Assembly: GCA_015698045.1 (NCBI GenBank)
Contig: BLAL01000318.1
Location: forward strand, 124,001 to 188,000
DNA length: 64,000 nt
Direction: 5' to 3'
Source of the DNA: Rhizophagus clarus
Lineage: Eukaryota > Glomeromycota > Glomeromycetes > Glomerales > Glomeraceae
A program made the position numbers and the translations under genes. Shown one piece after another: positions 45,064-56,681 of the stretch; position 1 is the first letter of the stretch, and every line of letters starts with the position of its first letter. A model generated the notes under the pieces. It was not told the DNA's origin, did no database searches, and saw only the letters and a list, made by a program, of their open reading frames with translations.

Positions 45064-45860
45064 CTTTACAGAAACTTAAAAATTCTAAACGATAATGAAT
45101 TGATATAGTAATGATATTAAATATACATCGTAACGATATCAATTTACAAATGATATCATTATGATATCGCAATGATATCAGTACATTATTGATTCGATAT
45201 ATCAAAATGATATCGTAAAGATATTTACTTAAAGAAATATTGAATTGATATCATACTAATATTGTTATAACAATGATGATTTTTTTAAAAAAATGTGAAT
45301 AAATACAATATTAATATAATATCGTATCAACATGTATACAATATCAATATGACATCGTAAAAACATCATCTTATAAATATCAAATTGACATTAATTCGAT
45401 ATTATAAATATAACAAATTGACATCATTTTGATATAGTTAAACAATAATAAAATTTTTAAAAAATGTGAAACAAATACAGTATAGATATGATATCGTATT
45501 GACATGTATTAAGTATCAATATGACATCGTAAAAACATCATCTTATAAATATCAAATCGACATCATTTCGATATAGGCAATATAATGAATTAACATCATT
45601 TTGATATAGTTAAATAATAACAAAAAATATGAAACAAATATGATATCAATATAATATCATTTTGATATTTATTTAATATCAAAATAATATCATAAAGATA
45701 TCATTTTACAAATATAAATCGATATTAATTTGATATTGTTAATACAATGAATCAATATCATTTTATCGTTAAAAACAATAATTAATTTTTAAAAAAATGT
45801 GAAATAAATAAAATATCAAATCAATATCATATTAATTAATATTGATAAATTCAATACTAA
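45064..45860 (+). repeat. Terminal and subterminal ATATC satellite of the second element
   Basis: Units of ~110-150 bp containing gatatcgtatcaacatgt and catcttataaatatcaaat recur from about 45290 to 45800. Confidence 0.75.
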
Positions 45861-46277
45861 ATTTTAAATGTTTTTATATATATTTTATTAATTTGTAATT
45901 TAATTAAAATTTAATTTAAAATTTAATTTCAACTGAGATGATATAAAGTTTTAAAAAAACCCATTAAAATAAAAAACCTGTTAAATTTTTACATGAGACT
46001 ATATACTTGTGTGCCACTTCTTTTTTCTAACATGTGATGATCATAACACCACCAATAGCAAATAAAAAAACTGAATTCTTCTGTATAGTATTAATAAAAT
46101 TTTCATAAAAGACCTAATCAGCTTGGACACTTACTTCACTAGGTATGATAATCTTGACAATCTCTTACTCATTGTTTAAAATATATATGATATTAGAACT
46201 AGATTTTTATTGGATAAAATTAATTAATTATTTATAATTATTGTAAAATATAACAATCTTCCAGTAATTTTAATTAA
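45861..46277. other. Spacer 3' of transposase 2
   Basis: AT-rich with no gene. Confidence 0.35.
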
Positions 46278-49200
46278 TCATATAGCTGTAAAATAAAAAT
46301 TATTTTTTATCCAAATTCTGTTCGTGGTATCATGATCAGATTCTTGACATCTTTCTGAATTACAATTATGAATAAAATATACTTTTTGCACATTATCTAT
46401 GAAAAATGTATCTCCATTTATTTCCTGTTGCTTGAAGGCGATAAAGTGGACATTTCAACAATGAATGTTCAATCCCAGTATCTTCAAACCAATCCATAAC
46501 AATAAAGGCATAATATTTGTCATTATTACCCTTATGTCGAAAAATCCCCTTGATGATTGCATAAGATTCTTCATGATCTTCTTCATAAATTGTAACAAAA
46601 TCACCAAGATGTAAGTGGACTTTTGAAAGGACACTATTTTTTTCTTCAATGGTATATGATGCTAATTTGTACCAGCTAGTTGAAGAATTTATAAAAGCCA
46701 TCTCAAACTTCATATCTACATAAGATAAAAACAGTTCAGTTTTAAAACCATACTGCAGAGTCAACAGAAGGTTATTTCAATCCTCCTTTTGGCATTTTTT
46801 TTTTTAAGGAAATGTTCGAGATAAAATTTACTGGGGATGTAACTAAATTAAAATTAGTAAATATTATGTATGCATATATAATATAATATATAATATACAA
46901 TTTAATTTTACCTTCTGCATCATCATTCTGAACTTGTTCTTCAATTGAATATTTATCTTCTGTAACATACCAGTTCAAAAATAATTGACCAAGATTTGTA
47001 AACCCAGTACAAGGCCTATTAAATCTTGGATCAATACCATCATCTATTAAATATCGAATTGCAAATATAGTATTATAATGCTTTAATAAATCCAAGTCTA
47101 TGTTTTTGCAATTCATCTTCGGTATCATTTCCTTAAAAATACAATGTACCATCTCTTTTGTACCAACCTAGGTATTAGTGAGTGTTCTAAAGATTTTAGC
47201 ATGCATTAGGAGATGCATATTAATGTGTATATTTGGTAAATTAACAAAATTTGCAAAAATCTAACATATAAAAAGAATATTATTATTAGAATCATATTTA
47301 AATTATTCCATACTTTTTGAATTTCAATTCCATAACTATACCTTTAGAAAGATTGAAAACTCTTCTTCAAGATATTGTTATAATTCCTTGTAGCTATCTG
47401 ACGTAAATTTTTTATTAAAAACTGTCTTCATAGTTTTCGTAACATACTGTATACCCAGCAAGATATAATGCTTTTTGGCACTAAATTAATTCGAAGTGCA
47501 TCAATCCTTTGTTGAATAACAACTGCTTCATTATGCTTAAGACTTGATTCCTTTAGAAACTGATTTAGCAAGAATGGCATAATCATAGCTAGTCTAAGAA
47601 GATCAGACATCATAAAACTATTATGATGAGAGATCAGATTTGGTAGATTACTCCACTTTTTTGGAATTTCAAAATTTTTCCAAATTTTAATGAAATCATC
47701 TTCTCCTTCTCATGAAAATAATTTATAGGTTAACTTTAGCAGTCATCCAATCTTTCTCATGGTGATGTGATAAATATCCTGCAGTGCTTGTAGATGCCTT
47801 TCCCTTTTTAATTTATCTAAAATACTAGGCAATTGTCTTAAACCATACTTTGTATAAAGTTGGTCTCTTCTTGATGTTACCAGTTCCTAAAAAATTTCTT
47901 AAATTTCTTCATTTATAATATGATGGTAACGTAATGTTGTCACAGTATCCTGATTATAAGAACTCCATAATTCCTTTTTAATTGTACAGGTACAACAACC
48001 TTTATTTGTATTATGCTTAAATTATTTTTAAAAATTTCAATAGTTGTTACAAATTATATCATTAAATTGTTTTATTAAATTATTAATTAAGTCGAAATAC
48101 CTTAGTACTCCTTACCTTGAGGTAAATCTGTCGTAACAATGCCCAAACCAGCAATTACCCATGCATTTTGTTTTTGAACAGTCATTATCTTATCTTTTTC
48201 AAGTTCTTTCATTTCTGAAACAAATGGTAGCATAAATTTATCAAAATTGCCACTAAATGGAATAAACCCAAGAACAAAATGGTTTTTGATAAGTTTTCTT
48301 TGATGTGTTGGCATGTTGCCAAACTGTACATAGATATCACCTAAAAAATGATACACATTTTTAAACGTACCAAAATCATCATAATAAAGATCTAAAAATA
48401 GCTTATAAACTGGCATAGATCATGATGGTAGATCTCTGATAGAAATGTAATCAGAAGGATGTTGGTATGAAAGTTTTACATTATGAATGTGCCAACGGTC
48501 ATTATATTTATAAATTATTTCAGTAATATGCAATGAATCTTCGAGAATGTTTTGGTGTTGAAACATTATTAATATAGTCACTTTTTCTAGAATTTGAAAG
48601 GTTATGATAATTGGAAATAATTCATCTACCAACCAAACTTCACCAACAAGAAAATGACGTTATCTTGATAATCCTTTTAAATTTCCAGATAGGTCATCAT
48701 AATTCAGAATTTTTTGAATTCGTAACTGATAATCTTCGCTATCATTTTTCAAAATTGCTCTTAATCTTCTAAGTCTTCGATAACCATTATTATCATTATA
48801 GTAGACAAAATCACCAGATCTGTATATTACTATTTTATCAAAAATAAATCAATCAATTTTGCTAATACATACTATAATTATATTAAACTATATTGTTTAT
48901 TACCTTCTGATATTATTATTTCATTTTGCCCAAAAAGTGGAGATTCTCCTTATAGAGTTTCATGCCAAAATTCTGATTTTGTTTCAGAATCAATACCTGG
49001 TCCAAAATACATATGCTTCATTAGCATCAGATTGTTGAAAACACGCTATATAATTTTGCTAATTGAAAGTTGTTATGAAAGTTTTGAACCTCGTAAAGTT
49101 GACGGAGTTTTTTTAATAAAATTTTAATAGGCTTTGTTATTATTGGTAGTAAAGGAAGATGTTTTCTTCAAGATTGGAATCTTCTGATATTTTTTACTAC

Positions 49201-49812
49201 ATGAGTGGGCTCAAATTGAGGATTGTGAATGATGTTAGCAAGATCTTCATATGCTTTTATAGAAATATTGTGTTTTTGGAGCCAACAGAATAGAGTAATA
49301 GTTGTATAATCATTGAAGTAAATTGAAAATTCACCATCACAGGATGGTATCTCGTCTTCATCTAAAGCTTCAATAATTTGATGTATGTCATTGTTCTTGT
49401 TGTTGTTACCTTCCTCTTCTTCTTCATCGTTGTGGTCGTTATGACTTTCCTTTTCCTTATCGTCATTGTAACCTTCCTCTTCTTCACCTTCCTCATTGTA
49501 ATAATCTTCCTTTTCATTATAATCTTTCTCTTCGTTATAATCTTCCTCTTCGTCATCATCATCACCATCTTCATCTGATAATTTGTTAATTACATTATCC
49601 TTCAAAACTATATCATTATTATAATGCTGAAAATATATTAATTCATTGTCATTTTTATTAATGTCCTCCATATCAATGTCTTCAGATGACATTTCATTGT
49701 TATCTTCAGTTGAATTTGCTGTTATCTCATTACGACTAGTATGAGAAAAGTAATTGCGAATTTGAAATAGTTTTACAGAACTGGTGGTGAAGTGAACATA
49801 TCTCTTTCTCAT
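46278..49812 (-). pseudogene. CACTA/Plavaka-like transposase gene 2, many lesions
   Basis: A paralogue of 17758-21934, matching from MRKRYVHFTTSSV at 49812 to the C-terminal WIKNNFYFTAI ending at 46278. Recognisable blocks in order are: the acidic run (about 49600-49400), LFCWLQKHNISIKAYEDL, the FLDLYYDDFGTFKNVYHFLG block (48400-48340), GIVTTDLPQG (about 48130), SHHNSFMMSDLLRLAMIMPF, LVPKSIISCWV, the FAIRYLIDDGIDPRFNRPC block and the BAH-like tail (LHLGDFVTIYEEDHEESYAI). Stops and frameshifts split it into at least six frames. A spacer with no homology interrupts the GC-x-TC region (about 48010-48100). Unlike copy 1 it has no intron at the FLK/SSLK junction. Divergence from copy 1 is substantial, so the two are not recent duplicates. 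Confidence 0.8.
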
Positions 49813-51117
49813 AACTAAATAAGACGTAAATAGTTTTAGAGAATTGTTAATTAACAAAATTTACGGTTAGAATTTAATTGTACTTTGATATAATTATAGT
49901 AATCTAATCTGATTAGAGAAAAAAAAGATAATCTAATCTAGGCTGTAATTTCACTAAATATACAAAAACAAAAAATAAAATACCAAAGTTTTACTAATAT
50001 ATAGAAGAATTCTTTCATGAAATCGATATGAGAGGTCAATGTTCGATATGGTATACTGTTGAACTATCCGAATATAGATTAATTGTTGATTAGATGATCA
50101 ATAAACATGTGCCAAAAAATGGAGTCTTATTTGATGGAATCCAATTTTAGATTCAATCACACTCTTGTATCACTTAGAGTTGCAAATACTACATTCTTGA
50201 TCTGTGTGATGTTACTGTCAAGACATTGATACGAGGATTGCCTTAGAGCTATATTTACATAAGCTAGAGACGTTTACCACATATTATGTAAAAAGTTTTT
50301 TTCTTATATTCACGTTTTATGTTATTATTTTATCATCAATATAAAAATGTCAAGATTTACAATATAATAATAATAAACTAAATAATACAATATAATATTT
50401 AATTACATACTTTGCATTATTATTTGAAACATAGCTCTTATTTATATTCAAAGTGCATTTATTCATTATTTGTAATTATCAATCAGTCGAGATTCAAGCA
50501 TCATCTCTGAACCTAACTAAAGCAAGGTCTGTTAATTAAATAAATGAAACTTTTCTCACTTTAATATTTATTTGTATTTTGTACTATAGTATGTATTATA
50601 TCAGCAATTATGGCTGTAAAAGTTATGTTTACTGCACTTAATTAAAAAAGGAAGTGCAAATTTATCTTAGATAAACATCTGCAGATTCTTATTGAATGAT
50701 GTAACGATAGTCTATTTGTTCATAAACAAATACTTTAGCAACTTACAAATAAAAAATTTCCTTTTGTTAAATAAGTAAATCTAAATTTTCCTTTCATTAA
50801 ATCTAAATTTTCCTTTCGTTAAATAAAAATTTCCTTTCATTATATAAATATATCAATATGTTAAATAATTAAAATTTAAATTTTTGTATAATTCAAATCG
50901 ATTCTATTTTCAATTCTAAACAAATCGTCTCCCCTTGTAAAATTATCACAAAATAAACATCTCAATATGGTATAATCTCAATATATACCATATAAATTTG
51001 GAAATACAAGGTCAGCTCAGGGGTTTGGGAATTAGGATAAGGTCTCTTATTTATATTTTACTTTGTTCGAATTTTTGTATCTCAGAATTTTTGTATCTTG
51101 TATCTTTATTTTTTGCT
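49813..51117. other. Divergent spacer between transposase 2 and partner gene 2
   Basis: About 1.3 kb of AT-rich DNA with no gene. It must contain both promoters. Short direct repeats (aaattttcctttcgttaaat) lie at 50755-50840. Confidence 0.4.
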
Positions 51118-52348
51118 ATGTCTGAACGTAAGGCAAATCAAGAGACAGCAAGTATGTAATTTTATAAAATATAATTATAATAAATTTTACTTTGAGAATA
51201 AAATGATACTAAAAATATGTATAATAGTAACGATTTCGAAAAATCAAAGTCTAAGTCAAAAAGCGAAGAAAAGGAGGGAGATCAATATTAACAATATTGA
51301 TCAATTCATTTCAGATAAATATTATATATATATCATATATGTGTGTGGTCTTAATATTTAATAATATATTTAATCTTTAATTAAATGATATACTACTAAA
51401 TAATAGGTTTAGCTTCTAACTGAAGAAATAATGATGAAAAAGAAGATGATGATGGAAGAGAAAAAGATGATGGAAGGGAAGATGAAAAAAAAGAGAAGAT
51501 CATGAAGAAGAGAAAAGTAGTAGTTCAGATAATGATAGTGATGATCATGATAAAGATAAAATGAATATGACAGATGATAAAATCGTAAATTTGGATGAAC
51601 CCATTCCTGTTGGGTTTAAAAGTAATTTAGAAATATGCAATTTTCTCGTCACCCATCCACATATTTTTCATCTAGCAAATAAAATGTTAGAAATGGATTC
51701 TGGTTCTAGCTCGACGTCTTCAACGTCTAGTGCTGATGTTAGTACTAAATATATTTATTTTGTATCCAATTCTTTAAAGTAAATAACATATCTTTTAATA
51801 TTTTAGAATAATGCTCATCTTTGAAACAAGTTTATCAAATGTTTCTTTTTCATACCTGCAACCCACGTGGAAAAACATTTGATGAATTAATTAAAAAAAT
51901 TTTTAAGGTTTAAATTTACAGTACAAAAGGAAAAAATTTCTTAGAGAAAACTCGTCAAGCCTTTGTGATAAACTTAATCAAAATATTGAACATGAAATAA
52001 ATGAATATAAAAATATTAGAAAAAATAGGTATATTTTATTTTATTGTTTAATAATATATCTTATATCTAATGAGTTTATTATTATGTTAATAAAAAATAA
52101 TTAACTGTAGAGTAATCACTGGTAGCCTGTCAAATAAAGAAGTAAAAGACTATGTTGATAAACATTTTGTTCTCTTTGAAATGAAAAAGATTAGTAGCTT
52201 CGATACGTTAATAGATTTTATAAGAGAAACCTGCAAGATTTCTTGGAATGGCAAAGATCTATCTGCCGTTAAGAATTTGGATAGTATGACGAAGGATATA
52301 ATTGTTCCCTCTCGAAGTGGTAACAGGATAGTAAATTCTTTGGAACAT
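51118..52348 (+). CDS. Helical partner protein of the transposase, copy 2 (intron-containing, hypothetical)
   Basis: Starts MSERKANQETA (51118-51151), ending at a GTATGT donor. An acidic/basic low-complexity exon follows (about 51420-51560), then IVNLDEPIPVGFKSNLEICN to LANKMLEMDSGSSST (51570-51735). Next comes a coil-like exon YKRKKFLRENSSSLCDKLNQ to YKNIRKN (about 51919-52028), and then VITGSLSNKEVKDYVDKHFV to VPSRSGNRIVNSLEH (about 52112-52348), ending at a GTAAGT donor. As in copy 1, a last exon is expected but not found. Piece order and motifs match copy 1 at 22389-23612. Here the gene is divergent from the transposase, whereas in copy 1 it is on the same strand. The family is unknown. 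Exon edges of the middle part are approximate and I could not test whether all junctions stay in phase. Confidence 0.5.
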
Positions 52349-53277
52349 GTAAGTCATTTTTATTTAACACATTACGTCTTTATTCATAAATATTAATAAA
52401 ATTAAATTATAGATTTAGTAGCACTCTTTAATTAATCATCAATAAATGATTTTTGCGCTATAAAATTTAAAAATATTTTAATATTCACTAATTTTTTTAA
52501 TTAAATCAATAAATACGGTCATATAAATAAAATACGTATGTTAATAGTCATACATTGTAAGTTTTTTGCTGGACTTGTAATTTCAGTGTTACAAATTGTA
52601 GTATGTCCCATATTTGATTTCCATTTTCAAACTAAGTGATAATCATGTATTTCATCTTAATAAGTATAATCCTAAAAGGTTTAAGTTTTGAATATCTCAC
52701 ATATTACATAAGCATAATCCTCATTTAACGCGCTCAATATTTATTAATTCCTTTTAAATGTTTGAAAATTAACACATTAAATCAATCACGAAAAGTAAAA
52801 TAAATCAAAATTTTTTTTCACATTAGAAAATATCGTAAAAGATGTGGTAAAATATTATAAGTAAATAAAGTTAATTTTTACGTAAAATTTTTAATCACTT
52901 TTAATGGCTAATTTTTTTTTATACAATGGGAAACAATGGAAAATTGACATTTTAATCACTTTTAATGAAAAAGAGATAGAATTAATTTTCAAAATTCTAT
53001 GAATTTATGATGTAATATTATGAATTAATGAAATCATTTTAATTTAAAAAGGAAAAAATAATTGAAATAGCGTAAACAGAATTGTTAGAAAAAATAATTG
53101 AATGGCGTAATTAATTGTTAAAAAAATAATTGAAATGGCATAATTAGAATTGTTAGAAAAAATGATTGAAATGGCGTAATTAGAATTATTAGAAAAAATA
53201 ATTAAAAAATGGAACTTTTTCACATTTTTTAATTTTTTAATTTTTTAATTATATATTTCTTGTCTTATATTCACTCA
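52349..53277. repeat. AT-rich spacer with a 'gaaatggcgtaattagaatt' minisatellite
   Basis: Positions 53030-53210 contain four or five units of ~37 bp (aaaaataattgaaatggcgt...). The remainder shows nothing. Confidence 0.55.
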
Positions 53278-53284
53278 TATATAA
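53278..53284 (+). promoter_or_regulatory. Possible TATA box of the trihelix-like gene
   Basis: TATATAA lies 49 bp upstream of the ATG at 53333. In DNA this AT-rich the match is weak evidence. Confidence 0.3.
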
Positions 53285-53332
53285 CAAAATTTTTGTCAAA
53301 TATAACATCGCCAAATTTCAAAAATTCTAATA

Positions 53333-55284
53333 ATGTCTTCAAATAACACAAATACATCATCATCAACCTCTCATGATCCTTCAACCTCATCTCGACATCA
53401 TACTGATAACGCTGAATTTTTATCTAATCCTACTTCTCCTTGCCGCACCTCTACCGACCAGGTAGAATGGACAGATGAACAAACTGCTGCTCTCATTGAA
53501 CAGCAGAGGTCGCAAAATTACGAATATTATTATCAAACTCCAGGGCGCAGCAGAAAAAAATTCTGGAGATCAGTAGCAGAAAATGTTAATAATACTTATG
53601 GATGTAACTATACAGGACAACAATGCCAGATGAAGTTTAATGTGCTTGTTACTAATTATTATGTGAGTTAAATATTAATAAATAAAAATTTATGTAATAT
53701 TAATGACTTTAAAATATTTTAGGATCAATTATTAGTTATTGCAAATGACTCTAGAAGTGTGAGGAATCGTCTAGGAGTGGTGTTCTTTGATATAATGAAC
53801 ACCTGCTTCTGGGAGAGACTGGGTAAGAATTCTAATTACTTTATATTTATTTAGAATTATGTATTTCAATATTATTTAATATGTTTCTGGATGATCAATT
53901 TGTACAAGCTTTAATTGGAGTTTACCAGACTCAAAATCAAAGAAATCGAAGGAATAGAAGATGTATGTAAATCATAAAAATTTAATCAAATTATAGATTT
54001 TTTTATTGATTTTTTTAATCAATTTATAACCTGAAGCAACAACAATAGCCAGAATACTGTGGATAATAATGATACTATCGATAATGGTAAGTACAAAATT
54101 TTTTTCCTTTTTTCACCTATGAAATTTTTCTAAAAATTTTTTCTTTTATTTGATGCTAAACCTTAACTGTTAATAGTTTGATACAATAATCAAATAATGC
54201 TAAACTTTAATAATTTGATACAAAAATAATGCAAAACCTTAATGATTGATACAATAAAGCCAACATTTAATAAATAAAGTTTTCTTTGTTAATACGTTAT
54301 TAATAAAATTTTAAAGTGATGAAAATTTAATTGTACTTGTGTAACCAACTCAGTGAACTTGCCCCTTAAACATTATTGAATTCTACACATTAAATTACAT
54401 CATTTTTCTATTATCAATTTTCTCTAGCACATTTAAAATTTCCAATTTAGTATTTTTTTCATTCCTATGATGAAAGAAAAAGCTTTTCCTGGTATAATCC
54501 TTTAGTCAAATATATTTTATATCTTCGTGAAATGGATTCATAAAAGGTTCCTTTCTTCATGTTGACGTATCAGGCCTGTTTCATATAAATATTCCTCCTT
54601 TTCTTAAAACTGTTTCCACTTTTTCTCTACTCTCTTATAGGTTTGCATTTCTTTGTATGCAGAGATTATGAGTCATGATTTATTTTCTGAAGTATCGACT
54701 ACAATTATTTATCTCCTTTATTATATCTTATACGGAAATATGAACTGTCGCAAGTCTCACAAATCACAGGTCACAAAGGCAAAATTAGTACATCATTTCA
54801 GAACAAAAATATTGAAGTAGAAGTAAAAGGGAATTTATGAAACAGATGAATGAATACCACGGCTTTCCATACATAGTCTGGCCTAAGTTTAAGCTTCTAA
54901 AATAGCTACTGTGAACTTGCCTCTTAGGTTGATGTTCGAAATGGTCCTGTGAAGTACCTGAATTGTTAGACTGTTAGATGGCTAGCCTTTGCTTTAACGT
55001 AGCTCTCCTGCTAGGTGAGTTGATCATAACTGACCCCATCTTTTGCTATTCCTCTTTAATCCCTTCCCTCTGCTGGTTATGTTGAGGCTCTTGAGAAAAG
55101 AATCAATCAACTAGAAGAGAAGGTAAAAGCCTTGAAAAAGGAAAAAGATCAGCTTTTTTTTGAAAGGAACAAAGCAATATCAAATATAAATCAAATAGAT
55201 GCCAGAATCAGGGCTTTAGAAATGGATCAAGAGCTAATAAGACGTATTGGATTAAAAAAGAAAAGGAATTATATTTGTTATTAA
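53333..55284 (+). CDS. Trihelix/Myb-SANT-like DNA-binding protein with C-terminal coiled coil
   Basis: Exon 1 (53333-53662) encodes a Ser/Thr-rich N-terminus. It is followed by QVEWTDEQTAALIEQQRSQN, GRSRKKFWRSVAENVNNTYG and TGQQCQMKFNVLVTNYY, the W-xxx-Q...FW..VA...N...TGQQCQMKFNVLV pattern of plant-trihelix/Myb_DNA-bind-type domains. Exon 2 (53723-53821) gives DQLLVIANDSRSVRNRLGVV, completing the domain. Small exons near 53911-53965 and 54033-54088 are tentative. The last exon, about 55079-55284, encodes a clean coiled coil (ALEKRINQLEEKVKALKKEK) and ends in a TAA. The ~990-bp last intron is long for this locus. Such proteins bind DNA as dimers or with a transposase. In PIF/Harbinger elements a Myb-like partner is required, so a transposon accessory role is possible, but host-derived cargo is equally so. 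Confidence 0.6.
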
Positions 55285-55419
55285 AGTCTATTATCAAATT
55301 ATATATAATTCTTTATTAAAGTACCTGACGAATCTTAACCAATTAATTAATTATCAAATAGCAATCTATCTATGAAAAAATCAAAATTATAAATAAACTT
55401 ATAATAAATTTCTTATCTT

Positions 55420-56184
55420 CTTTACAGAAACCTTAAGTTTTTGAACAATGCCGAATTGATATAATAACAATGTTAAATTCATATCATTGCGATATCGATT
55501 TATTGAAACAATATCATTATGATGTCACTATAATATCGTTTCAATATTAACAAAAAATATCGTGAAAATATTCGCTTGAAGAAACATCGAATCATTACCA
55601 TTATGATATCGTTGCAATAACAATAATTTCAAAAAAGAAATGCAAAATAAATATTGGTATCGTATCAATATTCACTCGTTGTATCGACAAGATATCGTAA
55701 AAATATTTGCTTGAAGAAATATCGAAGTGACATCGCTTTGATATGGTTACAATAAACGATAATTTTCAAAAAAAAAACGCAAATAAATGATATCGTACTA
55801 ATATTGGTTCGGTATATCAAAAAGATATCGCAAAAATATTTATTTGAAGAATATCAAATCAACATCGGCTCGATATAGTTAAAACAACGATATTTTTTTA
55901 AAAAAATGCGAAATAATGATGATATTGATACGATATAGTTAAAACAACGTAAAATAAAAATGGTATCGATATGATATCGTCTTAATGTTGACTCGCTGTG
56001 TTGATGATATTGTCAAAATTACAAATAATCAAGCCAAAATCATCTTGATATTGATCAAATAACGATTCTAAAAAAACGCGAATTGGTAAATTCTCTTCGA
56101 TTAGTTCAATAGTTCTTGTAATTAGTTATTTGGTAAATATTGCACAATTATAATATAATGATCTAATAATTGCTTAATATTACA
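55420..56184. repeat. Terminal and subterminal ATATCG satellite (arm B)
   Basis: Same sequence as 41996-42760 reversed, with a few substitutions (for example gatgtcactataat against gatgtcaccataat). Satellite units run to about 56060, then ~125 bp of unique sequence. Confidence 0.9.
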
Positions 56185-56186
56185 TA
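56185..56186. other. Empty target site of the 5,350-bp element
   Basis: On the minus strand the sequence reads caagaTAtgtaatatt. In arm A the same TA is duplicated around 36644-41993. Confidence 0.95.
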
Positions 56187-56681
56187 TCTTGACAAGTAAA
56201 AACCGTTCTTTATTGAAAAAAAGAAATAGACGGACTTTTGTATATTCTTTGGTTTTCAATTGGAAAATTTTCTTTTTTCACTTACTTATTCAAACAAAAT
56301 ATATACCGGCAGCTTCGTTGTTATAGTTAGATATACTTTTTAAAATTGAGGACATTCAACTATGTACTTTCATTGTTAAATTAAAAAAGCCTCCCTGATA
56401 CGACACTTAAGTCCTTCCTGAGTTTCGTATTCTTGTTTGTTTTAACTTTGAAAAATCTCGCCTACGTCATTCTTCTTTCGTTCCTACTCTCATAACTCAA
56501 AACTCACACTAAAGACTTTTTAAAGCAATATATTCTTACGGACAAGCAAAATCGCGACTTGGTTTTAGACGTTACTTTGAAAAAAAAAAACGCGTAATTT
56601 TGAAGTGATCATCATGTGACTTTAATTACACAGATTTATGAAAACCGCAATAATTATGTGCATATACACTAAAAATATTCT

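Larger units (their letters stand above)
45064..55419. mobile_element. Second, decayed CTTTACAG-ended element
   Basis: Begins CTTTACAGAAACTTAAAAAT, followed by ~790 bp of ATATC satellite related to the 55420 end (shared order of gaattgatata, atcattatgat and tttgaaaaa-type units). It contains transposase 2, partner gene 2 and a trihelix-like gene. No matching right end was found before 55420, so the right end is missing, or lies beyond arm B if arm B inserted into this element. The right boundary given is nominal. Confidence 0.5.
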
